Shown here one piece after another: positions 7,891 through 16,223 of a DNA stretch of 64,000 nucleotides. The stretch lies in NCBI GenBank assembly GCA_002150995.1, contig MDHJ01000001.1, positions 558,001 to 622,000 on the forward strand, read 5' to 3'. Source of the stretch: Clavibacter michiganensis. GTDB taxonomy: Bacteria > Actinomycetota > Actinomycetes > Actinomycetales > Microbacteriaceae. A model generated the notes under the pieces. That model was given only the letters and a program-made list of their open reading frames with translations. It was not told the DNA's origin and searched no databases. The translations under genes and the position numbers were made by a program. Position 1 is the stretch's first letter; each line of letters opens with the position of its first letter.

Positions 7891-10800
7891 ATGACCGCCG
7901 AGACCGCATCCGCCCCCGGGACCGCCGCCGTCCCCGTGATCGCCCCCGACCGCGAGGACCTCGCCGACCGGGCCGTCGCCCTCGTGCGCACGTGGCTCGC
8001 CGAGGCCGCGACGCACCCGGCGGACCCGTCGGCGGAGCGGCTCGCGGGCGTCCTCAAGGACGAGCACGGGCTCGACTTCACCATCGGCTTCGTCGACCGG
8101 GTCGTCCGCCCGGAGGACCTGCCGGTCGCCGGCAACAGCCTCGCCGCGCTCACCTCGAAGACCCCCGGCTTCCTCCCCTGGTACATGCAGGGCGCGATCC
8201 GCGCGGGCGGGATCCTCGGGCCCGTCCTCCCGCAGGTGGTCGTGCCCGTCGCGCGCCGCGTGCTCCGCGAGATGGTCGGCCACCTCATCGTGGACGCGAC
8301 GAGCGACAAGCTCGGCCCGGCCATCGAGAAGCTGCGCGCCGGCGGATCCCGCCTCAACCTGAACCTCCTCGGCGAGGCCGTGCTGGGCGAGCAGGAGGCC
8401 GCCCGCCGCCTGGCGGGCACCCGGGAGCTCCTCGCCCGCGACGACGTGGACTACGTCTCCATCAAGGTGTCGTCGGTCGTGTCGCAGCTGTCGATGTGGG
8501 CCTTCGACGAGGCCGTCGACAAGGTCGTCGAGCGGCTGACCCCGCTGTACGAGCTGGCGGCGGAGGCCGTGGCGCCGAAGTTCATCAACCTCGACATGGA
8601 GGAGTACAAGGACCTCGACCTCACCATCGAGGTCTTCACGCGCGTGCTCGACCAGCCGCAGCTGAAGGACCTCGAGGCCGGGATCGTGCTGCAGGCGTAC
8701 CTGCCCGACGCGCTGGCCGGGCTGCAGCGCCTCACGTCGTGGGCCCAGGAGCGGCGCGCGGCGGGCGGGGCGCCCATCAAGGTCCGCATCGTCAAGGGCG
8801 CCAACCTCGCGATGGAGCAGGTCGACGGCCGGATGCACGACTGGCCGGTCGCCACCTGGGCCACGAAGGAGCAGACCGACACGCACTACAAGCGCATGCT
8901 CGAGCACGCGCTCCAGCCCGTCGCGGCCGACGCCGTGAAGGTCGGCGTCGCCGGCCACAACCTCTTCGACGTCGCGTACGCGTGGCTCCTCGCCGAGGAG
9001 CGGGGCGTGACCGACCGGATCGAGTTCGAGATGCTGCTCGGCATGGCGACCGGCCAGGCCGAGGCCGTGAAGCGCACGGTCGGCGGCCTCCTCCTCTACA
9101 CGCCCGTCGTGCACCCGACCGAGTTCGACGTGGCCATCTCGTACCTCATCCGCCGCCTGGAGGAGAACGCCAGCCAGGAGAACTTCATGTCGGCGGTGTT
9201 CGAGCTGAGCACGTCGAGCGAGCTCTTCGCGCGCGAGGAGTCGCGGTTCCGGGCGTCTCTCGCGGGCGTCGACGACGCGATCCCGACGCCGAACCGCACG
9301 CAGGACCGGCGCTTCCCGCCCGAGCTCGACGACGTGGATCCGCTCGCCGAGCCGGAGACGCCCGAGGAGCCGGAGGACGAGGTCGACCCGCAGCTCACCA
9401 ACGTGGTGCAGGGCTTCACGCGCGGCTCGCTGCTGACGCCCGAGGCGCTGGGGGACCCCGACGCCTCCCCGACGCCGTTCCGCAACGCGCCCGACACGGA
9501 TCCGGCCCTGCCGACGAACCGCGCCTGGGGCCGGGAGATCCTGTCGCGCGTGGCTGCCTCGCAGCTCGGCGTCGCGACCATCGACGCCGCGCGCATCGGC
9601 TCGACCGACCAGCTGGACGACGTCATCGACGGCGTGCGCACGGCCGCCGCCGCGTGGGGCGCCCGTCCCGGCGAGCAGCGCGCGGCGCTCCTGCACCGCG
9701 TGGGCGTCGCCCTCGAGCGGAACCGCGCGCGCCTCATCGAGGTCATGGCGTCCGAGACCGGCAAGACCATCGCCGAGGCCGACCCCGAGGTCAGCGAGGC
9801 CGTGGACTTCGCGCACTACTACGCCGAGCGCGCCCGCGACCTCGACCGCGTGCAGGGCGCCCGCTTCGTGCCGTCGCGCGTCACCGTCGTCGCGCCGCCG
9901 TGGAACTTCCCCGTCGCCATCCCCGCCGGCAGCATGCTCGCGGCCCTCGCCGCCGGCAGCGGCGTGGTCGTGAAGCCCGCCGGGCAGGCCCGCCGCTCCG
10001 GCGCGGTGCTCGTCGAGGCGCTCCGCGAGGCCGGCGTGCCGCGCGAGCTCCTCGCGATCGTCGACGCGGGCGAGGCCGAGTTCGGCGAGCACCTCATCTC
10101 CCACCCGGCCGTCGACCGCGTGATCCTCACCGGCGGCTACGAGACCGCCGAGGTCTTCCGCTCCTGGAAGAGCGACCTCCCGCTCCTCGCGGAGACCAGC
10201 GGCAAGAACGCCATCATCGTCACGCCCAGCGCCGACCTCGACCTGGCCGCGGCCGACGTCGTGAGGAGCGCGTTCGGCCACGCCGGCCAGAAGTGCTCGG
10301 CGGCGAGCCTCGTGATCCTCGTGGGCTCGGTCGGGAGGTCGCGCCGGTTCCTCACGCAGCTGACCGACGCGGTGTCGTCGCTGCGCGTCGGATACCCGTC
10401 GGATCCCACCACGCAGATGGGCCCGATCATCGAGCCCGCCGCGGGCAAGCTCAAGCACGCCCTCACCCAGCTGGGCGTCGGGGAGAGGTGGCTCGTCGAG
10501 CCCGAGCAGATGGACGAGACCGGCCGCCTGTGGTCCCCGGGCGTGCGCGACCGCGTGCAGCCGGGGTCGTACTTCCACCTCACCGAGTTCTTCGGGCCCG
10601 TGCTCGGCGTCATGCGCGCGCGGAACCTCGCGGAGGCCATCCGCTTCCAGAACGCCATCCCGTACGGCCTCACCGCGGGGCTGCACAGCCTCGACGCGCG
10701 GGAGCTCGAGCAGTGGCTCGAGACCGTCGAGGCGGGGAACCTGTACGTCAACCGCGGGATCACGGGCGCCATCGTGCAGCGCCAGCCGTTCGGCGGCTGG

Positions 10801-11526
10801 AAGCGCTCCTCGGTCGGATCCGGCACCAAGGCGGGCGGCCCGAACTACCTGATGGGCCTCGGCTCCTGGGTCTCCGACGCGGGCCGGCACTCGAGCTCCC
10901 TGCACCTGCGCGGCCTGTCGCCGCGGGTCACCGAGCTCATCGAGTCGGCGCAGCCCGCCATCCGCTACGAGGACTTCGACCTGGTCCGCCGGTCGGCGCT
11001 CAGCGACGCGGTCGCGTGGCACGAGGAGTTCGGGCAGGTGAAGGACCCCAGCGACCTCGGCGTGGAGCGGAACCTGTTCCGCTACCGTCCGCTGCCGGTC
11101 ACGGTGCGGCTCACCGAGTCGGGCTCGCTCGCGGAGCTCCTGAGGGTGCTCGCGGCGGGGCGCCTGGCGCGCGCGGAGATGCACGTGTCGGTGCCGGGGA
11201 TCCTGCCCGCGGGCCTCGGCCAGGTGCTCGACGACCTGCCGAGCGTGCACGTGACCATCGAGACCGACGAGGCGTGGCTCGCCCGCGTCTCCTCCTCCGG
11301 CATCGCGACGGAGCGCGTGCGCCTCGTCGCCGCGCGCGACTCGCGTCTCGTCGAGGCGCGGGCGCTCTCGGACGCGCTCCGCGGGACGCCCGACGTGGCC
11401 GTCTTCGCCGACGAGGTGACCGCGGCCGGTCGCGTGGAGATGCTGACCTTCCTGCGCGAGCAGGCCATCAGCATCACCGCGCACCGCTTCGGCAACCCGG
11501 ACGACTGGAGCGAGGCGGTCATCTAG
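7891..11526 (+). CDS. putA: Bifunctional proline dehydrogenase / P5C (glutamate semialdehyde) dehydrogenase
   Basis: 1211-residue fused enzyme that oxidises proline to P5C (FAD domain) and then to glutamate (NAD domain). The proline dehydrogenase barrel (about 95-450) shows SIKVSSVVSQLSMWAFD, FINLDMEEYKDLDLT, RIVKGANLAMEQ and EFEMLLGMA. The aldehyde dehydrogenase part (about 540-1010) has Glu768 in LAETSGKNA and the nucleophile Cys802 in GHAGQKCSAAS. An acidic/proline linker separates the domains, and about 200 C-terminal residues follow without an obvious motif. There is no N-terminal DNA-binding domain, so it is not self-regulating like the E. coli protein. The stop TAG is directly followed by the GTG of a GNAT gene. 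Confidence 0.93.
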   Translation: MTAETASAPGTAAVPVIAPDREDLADRAVALVRTWLAEAATHPADPSAERLAGVLKDEHGLDFTIGFVDRVVRPEDLPVAGNSLAALTSKTPGFLPWYMQGAIRAGGILGPVLPQVVVPVARRVLREMVGHLIVDATSDKLGPAIEKLRAGGSRLNLNLLGEAVLGEQEAARRLAGTRELLARDDVDYVSIKVSSVVSQLSMWAFDEAVDKVVERLTPLYELAAEAVAPKFINLDMEEYKDLDLTIEVFTRVLDQPQLKDLEAGIVLQAYLPDALAGLQRLTSWAQERRAAGGAPIKVRIVKGANLAMEQVDGRMHDWPVATWATKEQTDTHYKRMLEHALQPVAADAVKVGVAGHNLFDVAYAWLLAEERGVTDRIEFEMLLGMATGQAEAVKRTVGGLLLYTPVVHPTEFDVAISYLIRRLEENASQENFMSAVFELSTSSELFAREESRFRASLAGVDDAIPTPNRTQDRRFPPELDDVDPLAEPETPEEPEDEVDPQLTNVVQGFTRGSLLTPEALGDPDASPTPFRNAPDTDPALPTNRAWGREILSRVAASQLGVATIDAARIGSTDQLDDVIDGVRTAAAAWGARPGEQRAALLHRVGVALERNRARLIEVMASETGKTIAEADPEVSEAVDFAHYYAERARDLDRVQGARFVPSRVTVVAPPWNFPVAIPAGSMLAALAAGSGVVVKPAGQARRSGAVLVEALREAGVPRELLAIVDAGEAEFGEHLISHPAVDRVILTGGYETAEVFRSWKSDLPLLAETSGKNAIIVTPSADLDLAAADVVRSAFGHAGQKCSAASLVILVGSVGRSRRFLTQLTDAVSSLRVGYPSDPTTQMGPIIEPAAGKLKHALTQLGVGERWLVEPEQMDETGRLWSPGVRDRVQPGSYFHLTEFFGPVLGVMRARNLAEAIRFQNAIPYGLTAGLHSLDARELEQWLETVEAGNLYVNRGITGAIVQRQPFGGWKRSSVGSGTKAGGPNYLMGLGSWVSDAGRHSSSLHLRGLSPRVTELIESAQPAIRYEDFDLVRRSALSDAVAWHEEFGQVKDPSDLGVERNLFRYRPLPVTVRLTESGSLAELLRVLAAGRLARAEMHVSVPGILPAGLGQVLDDLPSVHVTIETDEAWLARVSSSGIATERVRLVAARDSRLVEARALSDALRGTPDVAVFADEVTAAGRVEMLTFLREQAISITAHRFGNPDDWSEAVI

Positions 11527-11988
11527 GTGCGGACGGGGGTCGAGGTCCGCGCGCTCGCGGCCTCCGAGGTGGGGCGGCTCGCGCTCGCGGAGCCGCCCGG
11601 CCGCGGCTTCGCGCGGGCGATGTGGGAGCTGCAGGAAGCGGGGGACTCCATGCTGCTCGTCGCGTGGGACGGGGACCGGCACCTCGGCGTCGGCCAGCTC
11701 GACCTCCGCGGGCCGGACCCCGAGCTGCGGAACCTGAACGTGGATCCGATGGCCCGTGGGCGGGGCGTGGGCACGGCGATCATCCGCGCCGCCGAGGCGC
11801 GCGTCGCGCCGGGCCGCCTCGCGGTCGGGGTCGCGCTCGACGACCCGCGCGCCCGGGCGCTGTACGAGCGCCTGGGGTACCGCGGCACGGGTGAGGTGAC
11901 GACGAGCGCGTACGAGTACGTGGACGACGCCGGCCGCACGCGGCAGGCGACCGAGACGGACGAGCGGCTGGTGCGCGAGCTGGGCTGA
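11527..11988 (+). CDS. GNAT family N-acetyltransferase
   Basis: 153 residues with the acetyl-CoA binding motif MARGRGVGTAIIRAAE and the C-terminal DDPRARALYERLGYRGTG of the GNAT fold. The GTG start abuts the stop of putA with no gap, so it is cotranscribed and probably made by reinitiation. The substrate is unknown. Confidence 0.82.
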   Translation: MRTGVEVRALAASEVGRLALAEPPGRGFARAMWELQEAGDSMLLVAWDGDRHLGVGQLDLRGPDPELRNLNVDPMARGRGVGTAIIRAAEARVAPGRLAVGVALDDPRARALYERLGYRGTGEVTTSAYEYVDDAGRTRQATETDERLVRELG

Positions 11989-12031
11989 CGCGGCGCTGCG
12001 TGGCAGGGGTCGACCCGTCCCGCGACGCGGG

Positions 12032-12898
12032 CTAGCCCTCCGTCGTCCCCCGTCCGTCGTCGGGCAGGAACCGCACGGGGTGATCGGCGACGGGCAGCCC
12101 CGACGCCCGGATCCGCGCCTCGACCGCGTCGTGCGCCGCGGCGGGTACGGCGACCTGCACCTTCGCGACGCCGTCCGTCTGCGAGTCCGCATCGTCGGCG
12201 GAGAGCTGGGTCACCCCGTCCTCGGTGACGAGCCCGTCGACCAGCGCCCGCCAGCGGTCGTGCTCGCCCGGCCCGATCGCGATCCCCAGGGCCATGGTGT
12301 CGATCTGCACGGTCCGGTCCGCGTCGAGGCCGGCGGCGTCGCGCAGGTCGTCGGCGTGCGCGACGAGCGGGAGGGAGCCGGCGATGTCGCGGCCCTCGAG
12401 GTCGACCGCGACGAGCGCGAGGCTGCCGTCCTCCCGGAGGACCGGCTGCAGGTCGACGCCCGGGACGAGGGCACCGGCCGCCTCGACGATGCCGGCGACG
12501 TCGAAGCCGACGTCGAGGCAGCGGGAGCCCGTGGCGGGGATGTCGTCGTTCACGATCACCGTGGTGGACGCGCCGGCGTCGACGACCAGCGACCACGCGA
12601 CCGGGCCGGGGTACTCGGCGGCGCAGGTGGCGGCCAGCACGCCCGGGAGGTCCGCCGCGGCGACCTCGACGTCGACGCGCGCCTGCGGCTCGGAGAACGT
12701 GGGCGCCTCCACCCAGCGTTCGCTGGAGGTCACCCGCGCGCCGGGCAGCGCCTCCAGGCGCGCCACCTCCCGGTCGAAGCCCGCGTCGGGCCGCGCGAAG
12801 TGCGTCTCCGAGACCGTCCAGCCGGCGAGCACGAGCGCCCCGCCGAGCAGGGCGACCACCACGAGACCGATGACGGAGTTCCTGATCCACCTGACCAT
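12032..12898 (-). CDS. Membrane-anchored protein of unknown function
   Basis: 288 residues: one N-terminal membrane helix (NSVIGLVVVALLGGALVLAGW) and an extracytoplasmic domain rich in Asp, Ala and Val with two Cys (about 88 and 120). I recognise no family. The ATG at 12898 is used; an in-frame GTG at 12913 is also possible. It is convergent with the GNAT gene and divergent from the phosphopantetheinyl transferase. Confidence 0.6.
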   Translation of the reverse strand: MVRWIRNSVIGLVVVALLGGALVLAGWTVSETHFARPDAGFDREVARLEALPGARVTSSERWVEAPTFSEPQARVDVEVAAADLPGVLAATCAAEYPGPVAWSLVVDAGASTTVIVNDDIPATGSRCLDVGFDVAGIVEAAGALVPGVDLQPVLREDGSLALVAVDLEGRDIAGSLPLVAHADDLRDAAGLDADRTVQIDTMALGIAIGPGEHDRWRALVDGLVTEDGVTQLSADDADSQTDGVAKVQVAVPAAAHDAVEARIRASGLPVADHPVRFLPDDGRGTTEG

Positions 12899-12985
12899 GC
12901 CCGACTGTGGCACGCGCGGGCATCACGGCGGAAGGCGCCCGGGTGGACAGCACGCGAACGTCCTCCCTCCTGTCACGATGGGCGG

Positions 12986-13030
12986 ATGGACGAGACCTCG
13001 GCGCGGACCACCCGCGCTGGAGCGTCGTGA
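12986..13030 (+). CDS. Possible short leader ORF before the PPTase gene
   Basis: ATG-initiated 14-codon frame (MDETSARTTRAGAS) whose TGA overlaps the GTG start of the phosphopantetheinyl transferase as GTGA. It resembles the coupled leader seen before the OhrR-like gene, but no clear -10 box precedes it. Confidence 0.2.
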   Translation: MDETSARTTRAGAS

Positions 13031-13605
13031 GGCCCGGGGACGGCGCGGTCCGGGTCGTGGCCGTGCGCGTGGACGCGACGGCCGACCGGGCAACCCGCAC
13101 CGCCGCCGGACGGGACGCGCTCCGGGCGCTCGCCGCGGAGCTGGTGGGCGCCGACGCCGCCGACGTCACCGTGCGCGCCCGGTGCGCGACCTGCGGCGGG
13201 CCGCACGGCCGGCCGGTGCTCGGCGGATCCCGGACCCTCGACGCCCTGCACGCGAGCGTCGCGCACGCGGGCGACGCGGTCGTCGTCGCGGTGAGCGGGC
13301 ACGGGCCGATCGGGATCGACGCGGAGCCGCGCGGCCGGGAGGCGCCGCCCGGCACGACGCTGGCGCAGTGGGTGCGGATCGAGGCCGTGCTCAAGGCCGA
13401 CGGCCGCGGGCTGCTCGTCGATCCGGCGCTCGTCCGCTTCGAGGCCGAAGCGACGGGGGTGACCGCGTGGATCGACGGCGAGGAGGCGCGCTACCGGGTG
13501 CGGGACCTGGAGCTCGGGGCGGATCGGGTGGCAGCGCTGGCCCAGCACGATGCCGGTGATCCCGAGCGGCGCGCGCCCACCGCCCTCCGACGACCGGGGG
13601 TCTGA
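13027..13605 (+). CDS. 4'-phosphopantetheinyl transferase superfamily protein
   Basis: 192-residue Sfp-type enzyme that transfers phosphopantetheine from CoA to the Ser of carrier domains. Signatures are CATCGGPHGRPVL, SVAHAGDAVVVAVSG, IGIDAEP (Mg-binding Asp and Glu) and WVRIEAVLKADGRGL (the W..KEA..KA-like motif, here with IEA). The GTG at 13027 is chosen by homology; the frame stays open to 12907. The natural partner nearby is the carrier domain of the Pls-type protein about 5 kb downstream. Confidence 0.8.
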   Translation: MRPGDGAVRVVAVRVDATADRATRTAAGRDALRALAAELVGADAADVTVRARCATCGGPHGRPVLGGSRTLDALHASVAHAGDAVVVAVSGHGPIGIDAEPRGREAPPGTTLAQWVRIEAVLKADGRGLLVDPALVRFEAEATGVTAWIDGEEARYRVRDLELGADRVAALAQHDAGDPERRAPTALRRPGV

Positions 13606-13635
13606 GGGCGCGCTCGTCTCATCGGGATGCGCGCG

Positions 13636-14857
13636 TCATTCGTTCTCCGCCTGGTCGATGACGAACTCCGTGAACCCGGGGACGGTGAACGACAGGTGCC
13701 CGTGCTTGTTCGCGTCGACGAGGCCCTTGTCCAGGAGCTTCTGCCGGGGGACCGAGATGGCCCTCGTGGTGGTGCCGAGCGCATCGGCGAGGGACGCCCG
13801 CTTCACGTCCTCTCCGCCGAGCCGCGCGATGGCGACCAGCATGTCCTGCTGCCGGGGCTCGCCCCACGCCATCGGGCGGTGAAGAGCGTGCGCATCTCCG
13901 ACTCCACGGCGGGCAGCGCCTCTCGCAGGTCGGCGAGCGTGATCACGTCGTCCGGCGCGAGCCCCTCACGGTCCAGCCGGTGGGCGGCAGCTCGCCAACA
14001 CGCGTCTCCGATCAACTGGACCTTGTACGGGTACCCGCCCGATTCGGCGGCTCCGCGGTCGATCGCGGCTGCGTCCCATCGGACTCCGGCCGCCGCGGCC
14101 GTGACCTCGAGCGCCTCCCGCGCACCGGCAGCGGACAGCCCGTGCATCGGCTGGAACCGGAAGCGCTCGCTGAACGTCACCGCCCTGTTGATCTTCGTGG
14201 GCGCGCCGGGGAGGCCCACGGCGAAGAGCGCGGTCCGGGGCTGCTCGGGATCGAAGGGCCGGAGGGGGTTCATCTCCTGCCATGCGTAGGCGATGGTCCG
14301 CAGGCTCTCGGGATCCGATTCCTGGATCTCGTCGATCAGGATGACGATCCCGGCGTCACCGTCGTGCACGACCGAGGCGAGGGCGGCACGGAGGGCGAGC
14401 TGGAGCCCCTTCGCGGAGGCCGCGGTACGCGTCCTCCCGGGAGCGGTGAGGGTCACGCCCACCTGCGCGATCCCGGGCGCACCCACTGTCACCGTCGCCG
14501 AGTCGATGGACTCGAGCGCAGTCCGACGAAGACGGGTGCCGCTTCCCACGACCTGCTTGAGCTCGCCGAGCAGCGAGTGCACCAGGTCCTCGTTCGGATC
14601 GGCGGTGATCAACACGGTCCGGACCCCGTAGCCGCCGAAGATGCGCTGCGCCTCCCGGAGGAGCGAGGTCTTGCCGATGCCCCGAGGACCATGGTCGACC
14701 TGGACGCGAGGGACGAACTGACCGTCTGCGCTCACCCGCTGAGCGGCTTCCCGGAACTGCTGCAGCTTCTCCGCTCGGCCGGGCAGGCCCGCGGGATGGA
14801 GCCCGGCGTGTACGGACTGAGCGAGAGGCTCGCAGGGCGGCCATCGTCGTTATACAT
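13636..14857 (-). pseudogene. ATP-binding protein (archaeal-ATPase type P-loop), two frameshifts
   Basis: Reconstructed length is about 407 residues. The N-terminus LSPYTPGSIPR is typical for this family and is followed in another frame by LPGRAEKLQQFREAAQRV, then the P-loop HGPRGIGKTSLL, the Walker B-like IVILIDEIQES and a C-terminal winged helix (RQQDMLVAIARLGGEDVKRASLADAL). Breaks lie at 14788-14790 (ccc) and 13854-13857 (gggg), each cured by one added base. The gene sits between the PPTase and the M1 peptidase of the Pls locus and has an AT-rich palindrome over its start, which suggests a separate acquisition. The role is unknown; such ATPases often accompany DNA-binding regulators or mobile functions. 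Confidence 0.65.
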
Positions 14858-14874
14858 CGAACTCGAGTATAACG
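14848..14874. promoter_or_regulatory. AT-rich inverted repeat at the ATPase gene start (putative operator)
   Basis: 8-bp arms CGTTATAC (14848-14855) and GTATAACG (14867-14874) are perfect inverted repeats with an 11-base spacer that itself contains TCGA..TCGA. The element overlaps the ATG region of the ATPase gene and is the only AT-rich island in this part of the window. Confidence 0.45.
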
Positions 14875-14910
14875 TCGATGGCGGGTTCTGGTTCTGATCC
14901 GACTGCCGCC

Positions 14911-16223
14911 TCAGCGCCGCCCGACCCGTGGCAGCGCCGGCAGCGGCCCATCCGCCAGCCATGCGCGGAGCAGCGCGCCCGCGTCGCCGGCCGCGACCAC
15001 GAGGTCGGCGGTGGTGCGCGGCGCCGTCCATTCGGGATCCGTCCAGCGGAGCATCAGGTCCCGCCACCCTCGCTCGCCGAGCGTCAGCCGCAGCGCGTGC
15101 ACCGCGAGGGCGCCGCGCTTGTAGACGACGTCGTCGAACATCGACTCGGGCCCCGGATCCCCGATGCCGAGCTGCGTGCCGTCGCGCTCGAGGCGCGCGT
15201 GGTGCTGGCGTGCCAGCTGATCGGCCGTCGGCCCCCGGACTCCTCCGACCACAGCCACTCGGCGTAGCAGGCGAAGCCCTCGTTGAGCCAGATGTGGCGC
15301 CAGGACGCGAGGCCCACGCGGTTGCCGAACCACTGGTGCGCGAGCTCGTGCGCGACGAGCCGCTCCGACGCGCCCGTGCCGTCGGCGTGGTTCGAGCCGA
15401 GCACGGCCATGGCCTGCGCCTCCAGCGGGATCTCCAGCTCGTCGTCGGTGACCACGACCCGGTACTCGTCGAACGGGTACGGCCCGAACAGCGTCTCGAA
15501 GAACGCCATCATGCGCGGCACCTCCGCGAGGTCCTGCAGCACGCGCGCCTCCCGCGGACGCGGGTACGCGAGCACGGCCTCGGTGGATCCGGCGGGCACC
15601 CGCCGCTCCGCGTACCGGCCGATCTGCACGGTCGCGAGGTAGGGCGCGGTCGGCGCGTCCTGCGCGTAGGTCCAGGTGGCGCGACCGGAGCGCTCGACGC
15701 GGGAGAGGAGCCGGCCGCTCGCGATGACGGAGTAGTCGACCTCGCAGGCGACGCGGATCCGGAACGCGGCCCGGTCGTCCGGTCGGTCGTTGCAGGGGAA
15801 CCAGGTGGAGGCCCCGCTCGGCTGCGACGCGACGAGCACGCCGTCGCCGAGCTCCTCCCAGCCGAGGTCGCCCCAGACGGTGCGGCGCGGCCCGGGCTCG
15901 CCGGAGTAGGCGACCTCGACCGTGAACGACGCGCCCGCGGCGATGGGCTCGGCCGGGGTCACGACGAGGCGCCCGCCGCGCTGCACGTGCCGGGTCTCGC
16001 GGCGGCCGTCGACGCGCACCTCGCCCGCGCGGAGGCCGGTGAGGTTGAGCTCGAACCGGGGGAGCGGCTCGCGGGCCACGGCCGTGATGACGGCGCGCGC
16101 CTTCAGCCGGTTGCGGGCGACGCGGTAGTCGAGGTCGAGGTCGTAGCGGTCGACCGCGTACGCGGAGGATCCGACCTCGGGGGTGTAGTCGTCGCCGGAC
16201 GACGGGCCCGCCGCGGCCCTCAC
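14911..16223 (-). pseudogene. M1 family metallopeptidase (aminopeptidase), one frameshift
   Basis: Zinc aminopeptidase of the M1 family, about 437 residues if intact. The HELAH zinc motif is at 292-296 and the third ligand is Glu315 in NEGF; DDELEIPLEAQAMA fills the place of the GAMEN substrate motif. The reading frame breaks at the five-C run 15232-15236; adding one base joins LWSEESGG to PTADQLARQHHARLERDG and continues to a normal end. The GTG start at 16223 overlaps the TGA of the Pls-type gene (GTGA), so it is cotranscribed and translationally coupled with it. Confidence 0.82.

Noticed and set aside
7789..12192. Open frame of 1467 codons on the minus strand
   Set aside because: Antisense to putA; high GC keeps this frame free of stops. 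The translation is Arg/Gly/Val-rich with no family pattern.
14732..15067. 111-codon minus-strand frame as an independent gene
   Set aside because: Its last part (LSPYTPGSIPR) is the displaced N-terminus of the frameshifted ATPase; the rest is antisense to the M1 gene end.
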